From: Ampelomyces quisqualis | Taxonomy: Eukaryota; Ascomycota; Dothideomycetes; Pleosporales; Phaeosphaeriaceae | NCBI GenBank assembly: GCA_018398575.1 | Contig: JAGTXZ010000018.1 | Span: forward strand, 2,046,001 to 2,110,000 | Direction: 5' to 3' | Length of the DNA stretch: 64,000 nt | Part shown: positions 21,332-32,100 of the stretch, piece by piece | Layout: every line of letters starts with the position of its first letter | Numbering within the stretch: position 1 is the stretch's first letter | Notes under the pieces: model-generated | Database searches by the model: none | Told to the model about the DNA's origin: nothing | What the model saw: only the letters and a program-made list of their open reading frames with translations | Translations under genes and position numbers: made by a program

Positions 21332-23208
21332 ATGCCTTTCTTCACCGGCCCGCAGGCTCTGCGTCTGCGCGACATGCAACACAGCGTCCCGGATTTCGTA
21401 TCCATGGGCACTCCATCATACAACTACGGCGGCGATGGCTCCATCGACGTCTTCACGAGAAAGCACAGCTCGCATCCCGACTTCGCCAATTTGACCCTCC
21501 TTGTCTTCGAGGCTGTCATGGAAGTCGTTTGCGTGAGTCTGCCAGGCTACATCATCGCGCGGATGGGCCAGGTGAGCTCGCTACAACTCCAGACTCTCGG
21601 GTTACTCCAAATTAATACACTCTAGTTTGACGCAGAGAGTCAGAAATTCTTGGCCAACTTGAACACACAGTTATTTACGCCTTGTTTGAGTACGGCCATG
21701 TTCCATGGGTCAAGTGGCAACTTGTACTAACACGGGCAACAGTCTTCACAAAACTCGCGTCACAGCTGACGGCCGATAAGCTGTCTGATCTCGCAGTCAT
21801 TCCTCTCATCTTCGTCGTACAAACACTGATATCCTACATGGCCGCGATCCTGGTGTCAAAGATATGCGGTTTCAAGAAACGCGGCTCCAACTTCCTGGTA
21901 GCCATGGCGGTACGACTGGCGTAGATTCTGACTAGACAAACATGACTGACAATCTAGGTCTTTGGCAACTCCAACTCGCTTCCGATATCGCTTGTCATTT
22001 CACTTTCCAAAACCTTATCTGGCCTGCACTGGGACAAAGTGCCCGGAGACAATGACAACGAAGTAGCTGCGCGCGGCATCCTGTACCTCCTCATCTTCCA
22101 ACAGCTGGGCCAGTTGGTCCGATGGACCTGGGGATTCAACGTGCTCTTGGCTCCGGCGGATACGTACTCGGAGGAAGATGGAGGGAAGAAGAGTGCTATG
22201 GAGAATGGGGAATACGACGAGGATGAAGCGCAGCACCTACTAGGTGACTCCCACTCTGGATATTATTCTGGCGACATCACCAGTTACGAGGCATCTTCAA
22301 ACTCGAGTGATTCTGGCTCTTTCTCCGATCGCGAAGATGTTCAGGCGTATTCTGACTTCGTCACACCTACGAACGGGAACATTGTGGTTCCGGGATCCGG
22401 TGTCATCAATGATGACTCCAACGGTGATCTCGTCAACGGCCACGCGAACGGCTCGGTCAAACCATACAAAGATTCGGAAATACCAAAAGGCATCAGAGGA
22501 TGGCCCAAACGTTTCAGGAATTCCGGCTATCATGTCACCAGGAGTGTTTCTGGAGCATTTTCCCGTGCTGGCAAGCGCGTTTTCAATGCTCTTCCCTTAT
22601 GGCTTCAACGGACGTTGTCCAAGTTACACCACGTGACAGTTAGATTCCTGAATGGTCTCTTGGCTTTCATGAACCCACCCCTATATGCAATGCTGGTTGC
22701 AATCGTTGTTGCCTCAGTTCCACAACTGCAGCATCTGTTTTTCAGTCCTGGAAGCTTTGTGAGCAACTCAGTCACACGAGCTGTTAACCAAAGCGGACAG
22801 GTGGCTGTGCCCTTGATCCTCGTCGTGTTAGGTGCGAATTTGGCGCGCAACACCCTACCAAAGCAGGACCCTCACGCAATCGAAGACCCCAAGATGGAAA
22901 GAAATCTCGTCATTGCATCTCTTGTCAGCCGCATGCTCATTCCTACACTTCTCATGGCCCCACTGCTCGCTTTGACGGCAAAATATGTCCCTGTCAGCAT
23001 TCTGGACGATCCGATCTTCATCATCGTTTGCTTCCTCCTGAGTGGCGCGCCCACTGCACTCCAACTAGCCCAGATCTGTCAAATCAACAACGTCTACATG
23101 GGTGCTATGTCGCGCATTCTTTTCCAAAGCTACGTTGTCTGGATCCTACCTTCAACCTTGTTGTTGGTTATGCTTGCTCTCGAGACGGTGGAATGGGCAC
23201 AAGAGTAG
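21332..23208 (+). CDS. Auxin-efflux-carrier/PIN-like membrane transporter (Ecm3 type)
   Basis: Exons 21332-21571, 21626-21689, 21743-21909 and 21958-23208 give 573 residues; introns are 48-54 nt. The protein belongs to the Mem_trans (auxin efflux carrier) family; fungal members such as yeast Ecm3 are ER or vacuolar membrane proteins of unclear substrate. N-terminal helices carry NTQLFTPCLIFTKLASQL and VFGNSNSLPISLVISL, two family signatures. A hydrophilic Asp/Ser/Asn-rich loop (residues ~229-339) separates them from five C-terminal helices, including NQSGQVAVPLILVVLGANLA and LLSGAPTALQLAQICQINNV. The start ATG has good context (CAACAATGCC). The Ecm3 assignment is by similarity of layout, so no symbol is given. 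Confidence 0.9.
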
Positions 23209-23929
23209 TCTGTCTTTCTCACCATAGCTTTGACAGGTCTGATTGTACGACATTGCACAGTTGCTAGAAAAGAATACACAGCTTTCATCTTTCTTTGCAG
23301 CATTGTAGCGCGGCGTTGGTCTTGATGGATGTTTGTCTTTACTTGTTGGTCCGTTGTATTCTTAGACAGCCTGCTGTACTTCAATAAACCCCAACCACGA
23401 GACTAGCGATGCGAGTCGTGCTAACATTGGATACACCTGCATGCAGAAATAACCACGTGCGCCTACAAACTTTGCCACCTTGCTATCAGCAGCGTCTTCT
23501 TTCAGGTTTACGTCTAGCGTGAAGCCTGACGTAGCGCGCCCATGGCAATACCCAAACGTTGTTGGAAGGCACAAGTAAAGGCACACAAGGCGCTAAAATT
23601 GCCCTTGAATGGAGCACTTGACACAGTATCAGCTCGAGCTTCCTTTCCAGCACTTCCAGCACCTTGTTACTCTCACCTGTTCTGGAAACACCGAAACTTG
23701 ACCGCCAATCGACTTGGCACGTGGATGGGCTCGCGTACTCTTGCTAGCGTACTCCGTACGAAGTACAGGCTTGGGCTCCGATCACGTCTACCTTACTGCG
23801 TGCACGCCCTTGACAACCCACAGAACGGAAACGGCTTTTTCCCCATCACAATTACCGTACACAGCAATTTCTCATATAGCACGGGCTTACACAGTGCGGA
23901 AGATCGCCCGCACTCAAAGCTAGCAAACA
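23209..23929. other. Intergenic between tandem plus-strand genes
   Basis: 721 bp with the 3' UTR of the transporter and the promoter of the choline kinase. Frames of 70-135 codons have no recognisable content. Confidence 0.5.
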
Positions 23930-26924
23930 ATGGCAACCTCCAATGAGGGGTCATCACAAGCAGGCAGCGCCTATCGGAATGAGCCTCCCGAGCTGTCACG
24001 GAGCATTACCGTGGATGAGAGCACGTCACCGCGCCCAGCTAAAGGTACGTTGCTTCCCCACGCCACATTCCTCGTATGAGATTGCATATTCGGACTCGTA
24101 CAGGACGTCTCTGTTTCCTCACGGCTTTGAACGTGAGCGAGGCAAACGCCAAAACCGAATACTTGATTTTGATTTGCATGATCCACTATGTTTTGCATGA
24201 GGTGTTGAAAACTTCTCACCGGCATGGATCAGCTTTCCTCGTGGAGTGTGTGAGGCTCTAGCACATGCCATGCGACTGGAGTGCAGAAAGCTTATCTAGT
24301 GTGTCGAGTTGTCGGATATACACCGACAATTACCTTCATCTTCGAGTGTCTGCTTACGGACCGTTCACAGCTGTTTCATTCCCCGACGAAAGCATCTCGC
24401 CATTGATGATTGGCAAACAAAAAGAGCTTGACCAAAAAGACTACCTTGAACTCGATAAGACGGCCAGACAATACACTGCGAGTTTGAGCCGCAAGAGGTT
24501 GTCTGGCAGACCTTCGATTGAACACCTGCCATCTTACAAGTCGCAGTCACAAAGCTTGGAAGGCAACCCATCATTGACCTCTCTGCTCTCGGACAGTTCT
24601 ACAGACACGCACAGTCATCATCATGACGGTCTTCTGAAGCAAGTTCGCGCATGGATCAAACATGAGCGAGCGCGGCGGACGACACGAAGGGCCAAACGCA
24701 AAGGCTCCGCTAGAACTGACGCCAAGGACGACGAACCTGCTCAGGAAGTGTACGACAACCAAGAACAGCCCACCAGAACCCAAGCCAGAAGCGGCTCCGA
24801 ATCTTCTCAGGGTTCAGTGGCGCTCGATCAACTGGCCAATATCCTGGAGAAGACGTTGTCAATCAAATCCGCTGACACCAAGAGGAAATATGCACATATT
24901 CGTAAGCTCTCAACGGGTCTGAAACGGCACTCTCTGATCTCTGCGGACTCGGATCATTTCGAGTCGGTAGATCAGCTCGTTCCGAGCTGTGAAGCGGTAC
25001 TTGACAACTCAAAGACAATGGCATATACAACCGATAGTCCTGAACTGGAACCTGTAACGGAGAAATCAGAGAAGAAAGCCCGCAAAGAGAAGGAGGCGTG
25101 GGACACTTTCAAATTTGAGATTCTCCGCATTGCGCATACGCTGCGCCTCAAAGGCTGGCGTAGGGTACCCTTGGACCTCAGCGAGCACATGGAGGTGCAG
25201 CGACTAAGTGGCGCATTGACCAACGCAGTCTATGTTGTTTCTCCTCCCCGAGATCTCCCTTCGCAGGGCGAGAGCGCAGATGGTGCTCCAAAGCCAAAGA
25301 ACCCGCCCCCGTCAGTAAAACTCCGTTTGGATACTTGACTTACACTGACGATAGACAGTAAGCTTTTGTTGCGCATCTATGGACCTCAGGTGGAGCATCT
25401 TATCGACAGGGAATCCGAGCTCAAAATTCTGCAGCGCCTTGCGCGAAAGCGTATTGGGCCACGCCTCCTTGGTACGTTCACGAATGGACGCTTCGAGGAA
25501 TTCCTTCACGCGAAAGCACTCACGGCGAAAGAGTTGCGTCAATCAGACACGTCGAAGCAGATTGCGAAGCGTATGCGTGAACTCCATGAAGGGATCGACC
25601 TCTTAAGAGAGGAGCGTGAGGCGGGTCCTTTTGTCTGGCAAAACTGGGATAAGTGGGTGCACCGATGTGAACATGTCGTCACTTGGCTTGATCAGCAGAT
25701 CAAGGAGAGCAGCCCAGACGCCATTCAGTCTCCTGCAGAAAAATGGAAGAAGAGAGGGTTCGTTTGTGGCGTAGAGTGGCCAGTTTTCCGGCGAACTATC
25801 GAGAAGTACAGGAAATGGCTAGAAGAGCAGTACGGTGGCATTGAGAAGATCAACGAGCGGCTCGTGTTCGCACATAACGATGTAAGTCTATGTCGACAAG
25901 CACCGGGAACCGGTCACTGATCACACCGCGTGATAGACGCAATATGGCAACATTCTCAGAATGGTGCCCGAGGGCGAGTCACCACTGCTGTTACCCGCAA
26001 ACAAGCACAAACAACTTGTGGTTATAGACTTCGAGTACGCCAACGCCAACTTGCCAGGCCTTGAATTCGCTAATCATTTTGTAAGTAATATAACTTTCAT
26101 ACCTACTTTAGCATCTATAGCACGTTCAATCGACTGTATACTGCTGCTGACAACTATGTGTCCAGACGGAGTGGAATTACAACTACCACGACCCCGACTA
26201 TTCATGGCGTTGCAACCCCAAATACTACCCCACACTCGAGGAGCAACATCGTTTCATTTACTCTTACTTGTTACATAACCCCTCTCATAAGGCAGCTAGT
26301 GGTTCTGCGTCGAACCCATCCACACCTCACCTTGGGCCCCTTCCAACGTCGGGCAGCACGACCGCGCTCGCCGCTACGGCCGCTCCCAGCACTATCTCAG
26401 CATTCGTGCTGGACTCTCGCGCTCCTCCCGGTGGGAAGTATTCTGAGAAAGAGGCTCAGCGTGAGCGTCAGATTGAAGGGGAAGCACGACGACTCATGGC
26501 AGAAACGAAACTTTGGCGTCTCGCCAACTCCGCCATGTGGGTAGCATGGGGTATCGTGCAGGCTCACGTCCCTGGCCTACCCGACTTCGATGCTGAGGAG
26601 AAGACAGCAAACGCCGATGAGTCTGCAGCTGAGCTCGAGAGTGCTACGACTGAGACACGTGCCGAGGCTGAAGCTGAAGCAGTTGAAGAGAAGAAGACTG
26701 GAAGCGTGAGTAAAGAGAAGGAAGAAAAGAAACAAGATCCGGCCACAAAAGCGGAAGAAGATGCTGACATATACAAATCACAGGATGAAGAGGAGTTTGA
26801 CTACCTTGCGTATGCTCAAGATCGGGCCATGTTTCTGTGGGGTGATGCGATCCGCCTGGGCATGATCAAGGCGGAGGAACTGCCTGAGGATGTGAGGCAG
26901 AGGGTCAGAACGGTGGAATACTGA
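23930..26924 (+). CDS. CKI1: Choline/ethanolamine kinase
   Basis: Exons 23930-24044, 24371-25310, 25359-25881, 25937-26080 and 26166-26924 give 826 residues. The enzyme phosphorylates choline (or ethanolamine) in the CDP-choline pathway of phosphatidylcholine synthesis. The catalytic part starts around residue 310 (LRLKGWRRVPLDL, VQRLSGALTNAVYVV). It holds KLLLRIYGPQVEHLIDRE, Brenner's motif VFAHNDTQYGNILR across the exon 3/4 junction (residues 521-534), and the choline kinase motif VVIDFEYANANLPGLEFANHF. Exon 5 adds a Glu/Ala/Lys-rich insertion before the final helix. The ~300-residue Ser/Lys-rich N-terminus is normal for filamentous fungi. The first intron (326 nt) is much longer than the others and its acceptor is the least certain point of the model. 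Choline versus ethanolamine preference cannot be told by eye. Confidence 0.9.
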
Positions 26925-27325
26925 TCCCTGAGCCCGATGGATAGGCTTGTGTCTATGGTGAGAGAGCATGCGAGAGTCTGGGTAGAGAATGACAGCTGAG
27001 GTCACGCTATGTGGGCTGACACCGAAACTGCGGACGGGTACGGAGTATGTACCGCTCAATAATCCATGAAACGCCTTTACAAGGCCATACCAATTTCTTG
27101 GGCTCACATGTGAAGTAGCATCATGGCTCCATCATGGTCTTGGAATAGCAATTTAGTGCTATGCATGGAGTGCGAAGTATACTATGAGGTGCGTGGTGAG
27201 GCGGCGTCAGTTCGCGTGATTTGATATGGATCATGGACCCTGGCTAGACCCCGGCTCGGCCCTTGCCCGATTTGCTCATAGCGGGGCGGTGACCTCATTG
27301 GTGGCTCGCCAGGTTTCGGGCATCC

Positions 27326-27393
27326 TAGAAGTTTCTATGGAGGGGGCGGATGCCACGACAGGCTTCGAGACAACTCGAGAAATCTCGCGAGTT
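27326..27393 (+). promoter_or_regulatory. Candidate heat-shock and stress elements of HSP104
   Basis: TAGAAGTTTCTA (27326-27337) contains GAA-2 nt-TTC, the paired unit bound by heat-shock factor. AGGGG at 27341-27345 fits the STRE core. AACTCG...CGAGTT (27372-27393) is a 22-bp interrupted inverted repeat with a further GAA and TCTCG inside. They lie about 50-110 bp upstream of the TATA box. Function is inferred from motif and the neighbouring gene only. Confidence 0.6.
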
Positions 27394-27437
27394 GACTGGT
27401 TGCTGCACGATTCTTCATGCATCCAGCTTTGATCGTG

Positions 27438-27444
27438 TATAAAT
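27438..27444 (+). promoter_or_regulatory. HSP104: TATA box of HSP104
   Basis: TATAAAT lies 146 nt before the ATG, leaving room for a leader of about 110-120 nt. A strong TATA box suits a stress-induced gene. Confidence 0.65.
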
Positions 27445-27589
27445 CCTCACGGCTGCCACTACATTGTTGTGTATTTGATTCTCAGAGACACCCAGACCCA
27501 ACACCAACGAGGACACGACACGACCCCACTATAGATTCTCACACACTAGCCTGGCTCACGCCATACACAAGGCTTAGTAACGGAACACA

Positions 27590-30349
27590 ATGACTTCGTT
27601 CGACGCCTATACCGACCGTGCTGCGAAGGCTCTCGCTGACAGCTTCGAGCTGGCGAAGAGCTATGCGCACTCACAACTCACACCCATCCACCTCGCTGTG
27701 TCGCTGATAGATCCACCCAAGGACCTCGCAAATCAAATCGACGTTCCACCACCGCCGCTATTCAAACAAGTTCTCGACCGCGCAAATGGCGACGCACAAC
27801 TCTTCGAGCGCTCTCTCAAGAAGGCATTGGTACGGTTACCAAGCCAAGATCCTCCCCCAGAGCGCACGTCGCCCTCACCTGCCATGGGCAAAGTCCTTCG
27901 CGCGGCCGAGGATTTGAGCAAGACGCAAAAGGATACCTTTATTGCCGTCGATCACCTCATCCAGTCACTCTGCCAGGACGCCGGCATACAGCGATGTCTC
28001 GCCGAGTCCAACGTACCGAACGTCAAGCAAATCGACAACGCCATCCAAGCACTCCGAGGCACCAAGCGGGTGGACTCGAAAACAGCAGATGCGGAAGAAG
28101 ACAACGAGAACCTGAAAAAGTTCACAATAGACATGACTGCCATGGCCCGAGAAGGCAAGATCGACCCGGTCATTGGCCGAGAAGAGGAGACACGACGAGT
28201 CATCCGTATCCTGTGCAGGCGAACCAAGAACAACCCCGTCCTCATCGGAGAGCCCGGTGTCGGTAAGACTACAGTTGTTGAAGGTCTTGCCCGCCGCATT
28301 GTCGACGCAGACGTGCCAGCTAACCTTGCTGCGTGCAAACTGCTGTCTCTGGATGTCGGCGCCTTGGTCGCCGGCAGCAAATACCGTGGAGAATTTGAAG
28401 AGCGGATGAAGGGTGTCTTGAAAGAGATTGAGGAGTCCAAAGAAATGATAGTATTGTTCGTGGACGAAATCCATCTGCTCATGGGAGCTGGCTCTTCAGG
28501 CGAGGGAGGCATGGACGCTGCCAACCTGCTGAAACCCATGCTGGCTCGTGGACAACTTCACTGCATTGGCGCAACCACCCTTGGAGAATACAGGAAATAC
28601 ATTGAGAAGGACCAGGCTTTCGAGCGACGCTTCCAGCAAGTCCTGGTCAAGGAGCCTTCGATTCCCGAAACCATTTCCATTCTTCGTGGTCTCAAGGAGC
28701 GCTACGAAACACATCACGGTGTCAACATCATGGACGGCGCCATTGTTTCCGCAGCAACTCTTGCCGCTCGATACCTGACACAACGTCGACTCCCGGATTC
28801 TGCGGTCGATCTCATCGATGAAGCTGCAGCGGCCGTCCGAGTCAGTCGGGAGTCACAGCCCGAGGCGCTCGATAATCTCGAACGACGACACCGACAACTA
28901 CAAATTGAGATACACGCGCTCGCTCGGGAGAAGGATGATGCGTCTCAGCAACGTCTCAAGGAAGCGCGAGCAGAAGCCGCCAATATTGAGGAAGAGCTCA
29001 GGCCTTTGCGCGAAATGTACGAGACGGAGAAGGGCCGCAGCAAGGAAATCCAAGAACAAAAACAGAAGCTCGACGGTCTTAAGACCAAGCTCGCTGAAGC
29101 TGAGCGTATGCGCGACATCCAAACTGCTTCCGATCTCAAGTACTACGCCATTCCGGACGTTGAGCAACGCATCACGGACCTTGAGAAAGACAAGGCCACT
29201 GCAGATGCTGAGATGTATGCCCATCATGCTGGTGATGGTCAAGGTCTACTAAGCGACAACGTTGGTCCAGATCAGATCAACGAGATTGTCGCTCGATGGA
29301 CTGGCATTCCTGTCACTCGACTCAAGACCACGGAGAAAGACAAGTTGCTCAACATGGAACGCCATCTTGGTGTCATTGTTGTGGGTCAGAAGGAAGCTGT
29401 CCAGTCTGTTTCCAACGCCATTCGTCTACAGCGCTCTGGCCTTGCGAACCCCAATCAGCCACCCTCATTTTTATTCTGCGGTCCTTCAGGTACCGGTAAG
29501 ACGCTGCTCACCAAAGCGCTTGCCGAGTTCCTGTTCGACGATCCCAAGTCCATGATCCGCTTCGACATGTCTGAATATCAGGAACGCCACTCTCTCAGCA
29601 GAATGATCGGCGCACCACCCGGCTACGTCGGTCATGATGCAGGCGGTCAACTCACCGAGGCCCTCCGCCGTAAGCCCTTCTCGATCCTCCTCTTCGACGA
29701 AGTCGAAAAGGCCGCCAAAGAAGTCCTCACCGTCCTCCTTCAACTCATGGACGATGGCCGCATCACCGACGGCCAAGGCAGAATCGTCGACGCAAAGAAC
29801 TGCATTGTCGTCATGACCTCCAACTTGGGCGCCGAGCACTTGTCTCGTCCCAGCGCGCCCGACGGCAAAATCGACCCCACGACCAAAGAACTCGTCATGG
29901 GCGCGCTACGCAACTGGTTCCTCCCCGAGTTCCTCAACCGCATCTCCTCCATTGTCATCTTCAACCGCCTCACGAGGCGCGAAATCCGGCGCATCGTCGA
30001 CGTGCGCCTCGACGAAATCCAGAAACGCCTCAGCGCCAACGGCCGCAACGTACGCATCGAAATGACAAATCAAGTCCGCGATTACCTCGGCAGCGCGGGA
30101 TACTCACCGGCATATGGTGCTCGTCCGCTCGCGCGCTTGATCGAAAAGGAAGTCCTCAATCGCATGGCTGTGCTTATCCTGCGCGGCGCGATCAAGGACG
30201 GCGAAGCGGCGAGAGTTGTCCTCGACGACGGACATATTCTTGTTTTGCCGAATCATACCGACTCGGAGGATGATAGCGACATGTATGATGAGAGTGATGC
30301 GGTTGCTGAGTTGGATGATGACGACGCGGGCATGGATCTTTATGATTAG
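27590..30349 (+). CDS. HSP104: AAA+ disaggregase Hsp104/ClpB family
   Basis: An intronless gene of 919 residues. Hsp104 hexamers pull polypeptides out of aggregates with Hsp70 help and give thermotolerance. The order is the Clp N domain (1-160), NBD1 with Walker A GEPGVGKT at 220-227 and IVLFVDEIHLL, a coiled-coil middle domain (~415-545, rich in Glu/Lys/Arg), NBD2 with Walker A GPSGTGKT at 631-638, and sensor-2 SPAYGARPLARLIEKEV. The acidic C-terminus (DDDDAGMDLYD) is what separates cytosolic Hsp104 from mitochondrial Hsp78, and no mitochondrial targeting peptide is seen. The absence of introns is common in heat-induced genes, which must be expressed when splicing is impaired. Upstream elements are listed separately. 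It is convergent with RPS22. Confidence 0.96.
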   Translation: MTSFDAYTDRAAKALADSFELAKSYAHSQLTPIHLAVSLIDPPKDLANQIDVPPPPLFKQVLDRANGDAQLFERSLKKALVRLPSQDPPPERTSPSPAMGKVLRAAEDLSKTQKDTFIAVDHLIQSLCQDAGIQRCLAESNVPNVKQIDNAIQALRGTKRVDSKTADAEEDNENLKKFTIDMTAMAREGKIDPVIGREEETRRVIRILCRRTKNNPVLIGEPGVGKTTVVEGLARRIVDADVPANLAACKLLSLDVGALVAGSKYRGEFEERMKGVLKEIEESKEMIVLFVDEIHLLMGAGSSGEGGMDAANLLKPMLARGQLHCIGATTLGEYRKYIEKDQAFERRFQQVLVKEPSIPETISILRGLKERYETHHGVNIMDGAIVSAATLAARYLTQRRLPDSAVDLIDEAAAAVRVSRESQPEALDNLERRHRQLQIEIHALAREKDDASQQRLKEARAEAANIEEELRPLREMYETEKGRSKEIQEQKQKLDGLKTKLAEAERMRDIQTASDLKYYAIPDVEQRITDLEKDKATADAEMYAHHAGDGQGLLSDNVGPDQINEIVARWTGIPVTRLKTTEKDKLLNMERHLGVIVVGQKEAVQSVSNAIRLQRSGLANPNQPPSFLFCGPSGTGKTLLTKALAEFLFDDPKSMIRFDMSEYQERHSLSRMIGAPPGYVGHDAGGQLTEALRRKPFSILLFDEVEKAAKEVLTVLLQLMDDGRITDGQGRIVDAKNCIVVMTSNLGAEHLSRPSAPDGKIDPTTKELVMGALRNWFLPEFLNRISSIVIFNRLTRREIRRIVDVRLDEIQKRLSANGRNVRIEMTNQVRDYLGSAGYSPAYGARPLARLIEKEVLNRMAVLILRGAIKDGEAARVVLDDGHILVLPNHTDSEDDSDMYDESDAVAELDDDDAGMDLYD

Positions 30350-30827
30350 AGCATGTGGTAGGACTGGGGATTGGCATTTGAGCATGGGAGTTTTTCTACG
30401 CCTTCGATCTGGGACATGGAATACGGGATACGACTTTAGTGATTGCTGGATTGGTTTCTTTTCTCTCCAAAAGTACTGGCGCTGATGGGCGTTGGGGTCA
30501 AGGGTTTGGCCTGGCAGCCAGCATGTACATATCATGACACACTTAATAATAGTTCGATAGTTACCTCTTGTCGTGAAAATTGGTTGTTGAGCTGGTGGTG
30601 TTGACGAGCCGACCTGATTGCGCATGCGACATGTGATTTCACAAGGTTTTGAGCGTGGAAATGTCATGAGTAGAAGTATAGGGGCAAGTCGAAAGATCGA
30701 AAGTAAGGTGAATGCCATGAACTTTTGTCATTCCTTCGTCTATCGTCGCTATGATGGACTACCTAGCCAAACAGATCGCTTGCCTAAGCCCGGGTATATG
30801 CATCCCACCCCATCACATTCGCGCAAC
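30350..30827. other. Convergent intergenic region HSP104/RPS22
   Basis: 478 bp containing both 3' UTRs. No open frame with supporting features is seen. Confidence 0.5.
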
Positions 30828-31423
30828 CTAGTAGAAGAAGCCGAGGATCTTGCCAGCAACGTGCTTCCTTCTGGCCTCCTCGTGGTCCATGATACCGGCC
30901 GAGGTGGTGAGGACAATGTATCCGAATTGACGCGAGGGCAGCAGCTTGACAACCCACTTCTCCATGTCGCGGAGCTGGACGTTGTAGCGAGGCGAGATGA
31001 CACCGGTCTTGTTGATGCGGCCGTTGAGCTGGATGACGATCTTGCCGTTGCGGTGGTCGTCGACCTCCTCAAACTCGCCAATGTAGCCTGCAAAAAATTA
31101 GTCATGTTGCGGCGAAATAAACATCAGACGTCATGGATAGGTTCCGAAGACGTGTAAGTTCTACGCTGGAAATTCAATATATCGGGCACTTAAAGGACAA
31201 AGATCGTGTGGTGCGAGATCATTGTCTAGTTATCAACCCGAAGAGCGCACACATACCATGCGCTTGTGGTGCAAAAGAGACTGGACTTACCGTGACGCTG
31301 CATGACGGTCAAGAACTTGACGATGACCTTGGAGGACGGGCGGATCAGGACCTGGCGCTTGCCAGCCTTCTCGGCGTTGTTGATGGCATTGAGGCAATCG
31401 TTGAGGACGGAAGTCTTGACCAT
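30828..31423 (-). CDS. RPS22: 40S ribosomal protein S22 (uS8, S15a)
   Basis: Exons 31423-31291 and 31087-30828 give exactly 130 residues, the family length. The protein binds helix 21 region of 18S rRNA in the small subunit body. It begins MVKTSVLNDCLNAINNAEKA and ends with GYIVLTTSAGIMDHEEARRK followed by HVAGKILGFFY, both near-invariant. The splice joins VMQRHG to YIGEFEEVDDH. The intron (31088-31290) is 203 nt, about four times longer than the other introns in this window, with a GTAAGT donor and TTTTTTGCAG acceptor; ribosomal-protein introns are often long and may host small RNAs. It is divergent from the LysM gene. Confidence 0.97.
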
Positions 31424-32100
31424 GTTTGCGGTTGTAGAGGGAGATTCTCAATGGCGGGGTGGGCGACTGAGGTATCTGCAGAAGAACCTGGGGTTAGCCT
31501 CCAGATGCCAGAGCGTGGAGAGTGCCCTCAGGTGTGCCGACATGAGGGTTCTTCAGCTCTTGTCGCAGAGGAGGAGCAGTGTCGCCGTCATCCCAGCGGA
31601 CGGTTGCGATTGCTCCTCCTGGCTCTCTGAAGGGCACTCTCGTTGTCGAGAAAGACATACCTCGTGAGGGTGCGGGTGATTGACGAGAAGGCGTTGGCGG
31701 TGCAGGGCAGAAGTGCAGAAGCTCGAAATTGGACTGCACCGTGGGTTTCTCGCCTAGCGGTGCTTGGCGCTGCGTCGTCTTCGCAGGAGCACGCCCCGAG
31801 CTCGAACATGACTTAGTCTTGCAACACCGTCGAGCGTATTCCGTGCTCTGTTCTGTCCAACTTGCGGTCGGTTGTCAGAGCGTCTGCTACACCGATGGAA
31901 TGATGATTTGTCCTCAGTCTTGACAAATGAAGAATTAACCCAGCGCGCGTCCACGTGAAGGCGTGCGCAACTAGCCATTCTAGTCATGACGTAGCATCTG
32001 TCTTTCGCCTTCGGGTACGGTGACGGTAACCTCCAACTCCAGAGCATACCATTCCTCCTTGTCCTAGTCACTTCAAGCGCGCATTTCCCCGGCTTCCAAC
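31424..32100. other. Divergent upstream region RPS22/LysM gene
   Basis: 677 bp between divergent start codons. A 5'-UTR intron of RPS22 is possible here but cannot be fixed by eye. No gene is supported. Confidence 0.5.

Larger units (their letters stand above)
26925..27589. other. HSP104 upstream region
   Basis: 665 bp between CKI1 and HSP104. It contains a heat-shock-type element, a stress-response element, an inverted repeat and a TATA box, listed separately. No gene is seen. Confidence 0.6.
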
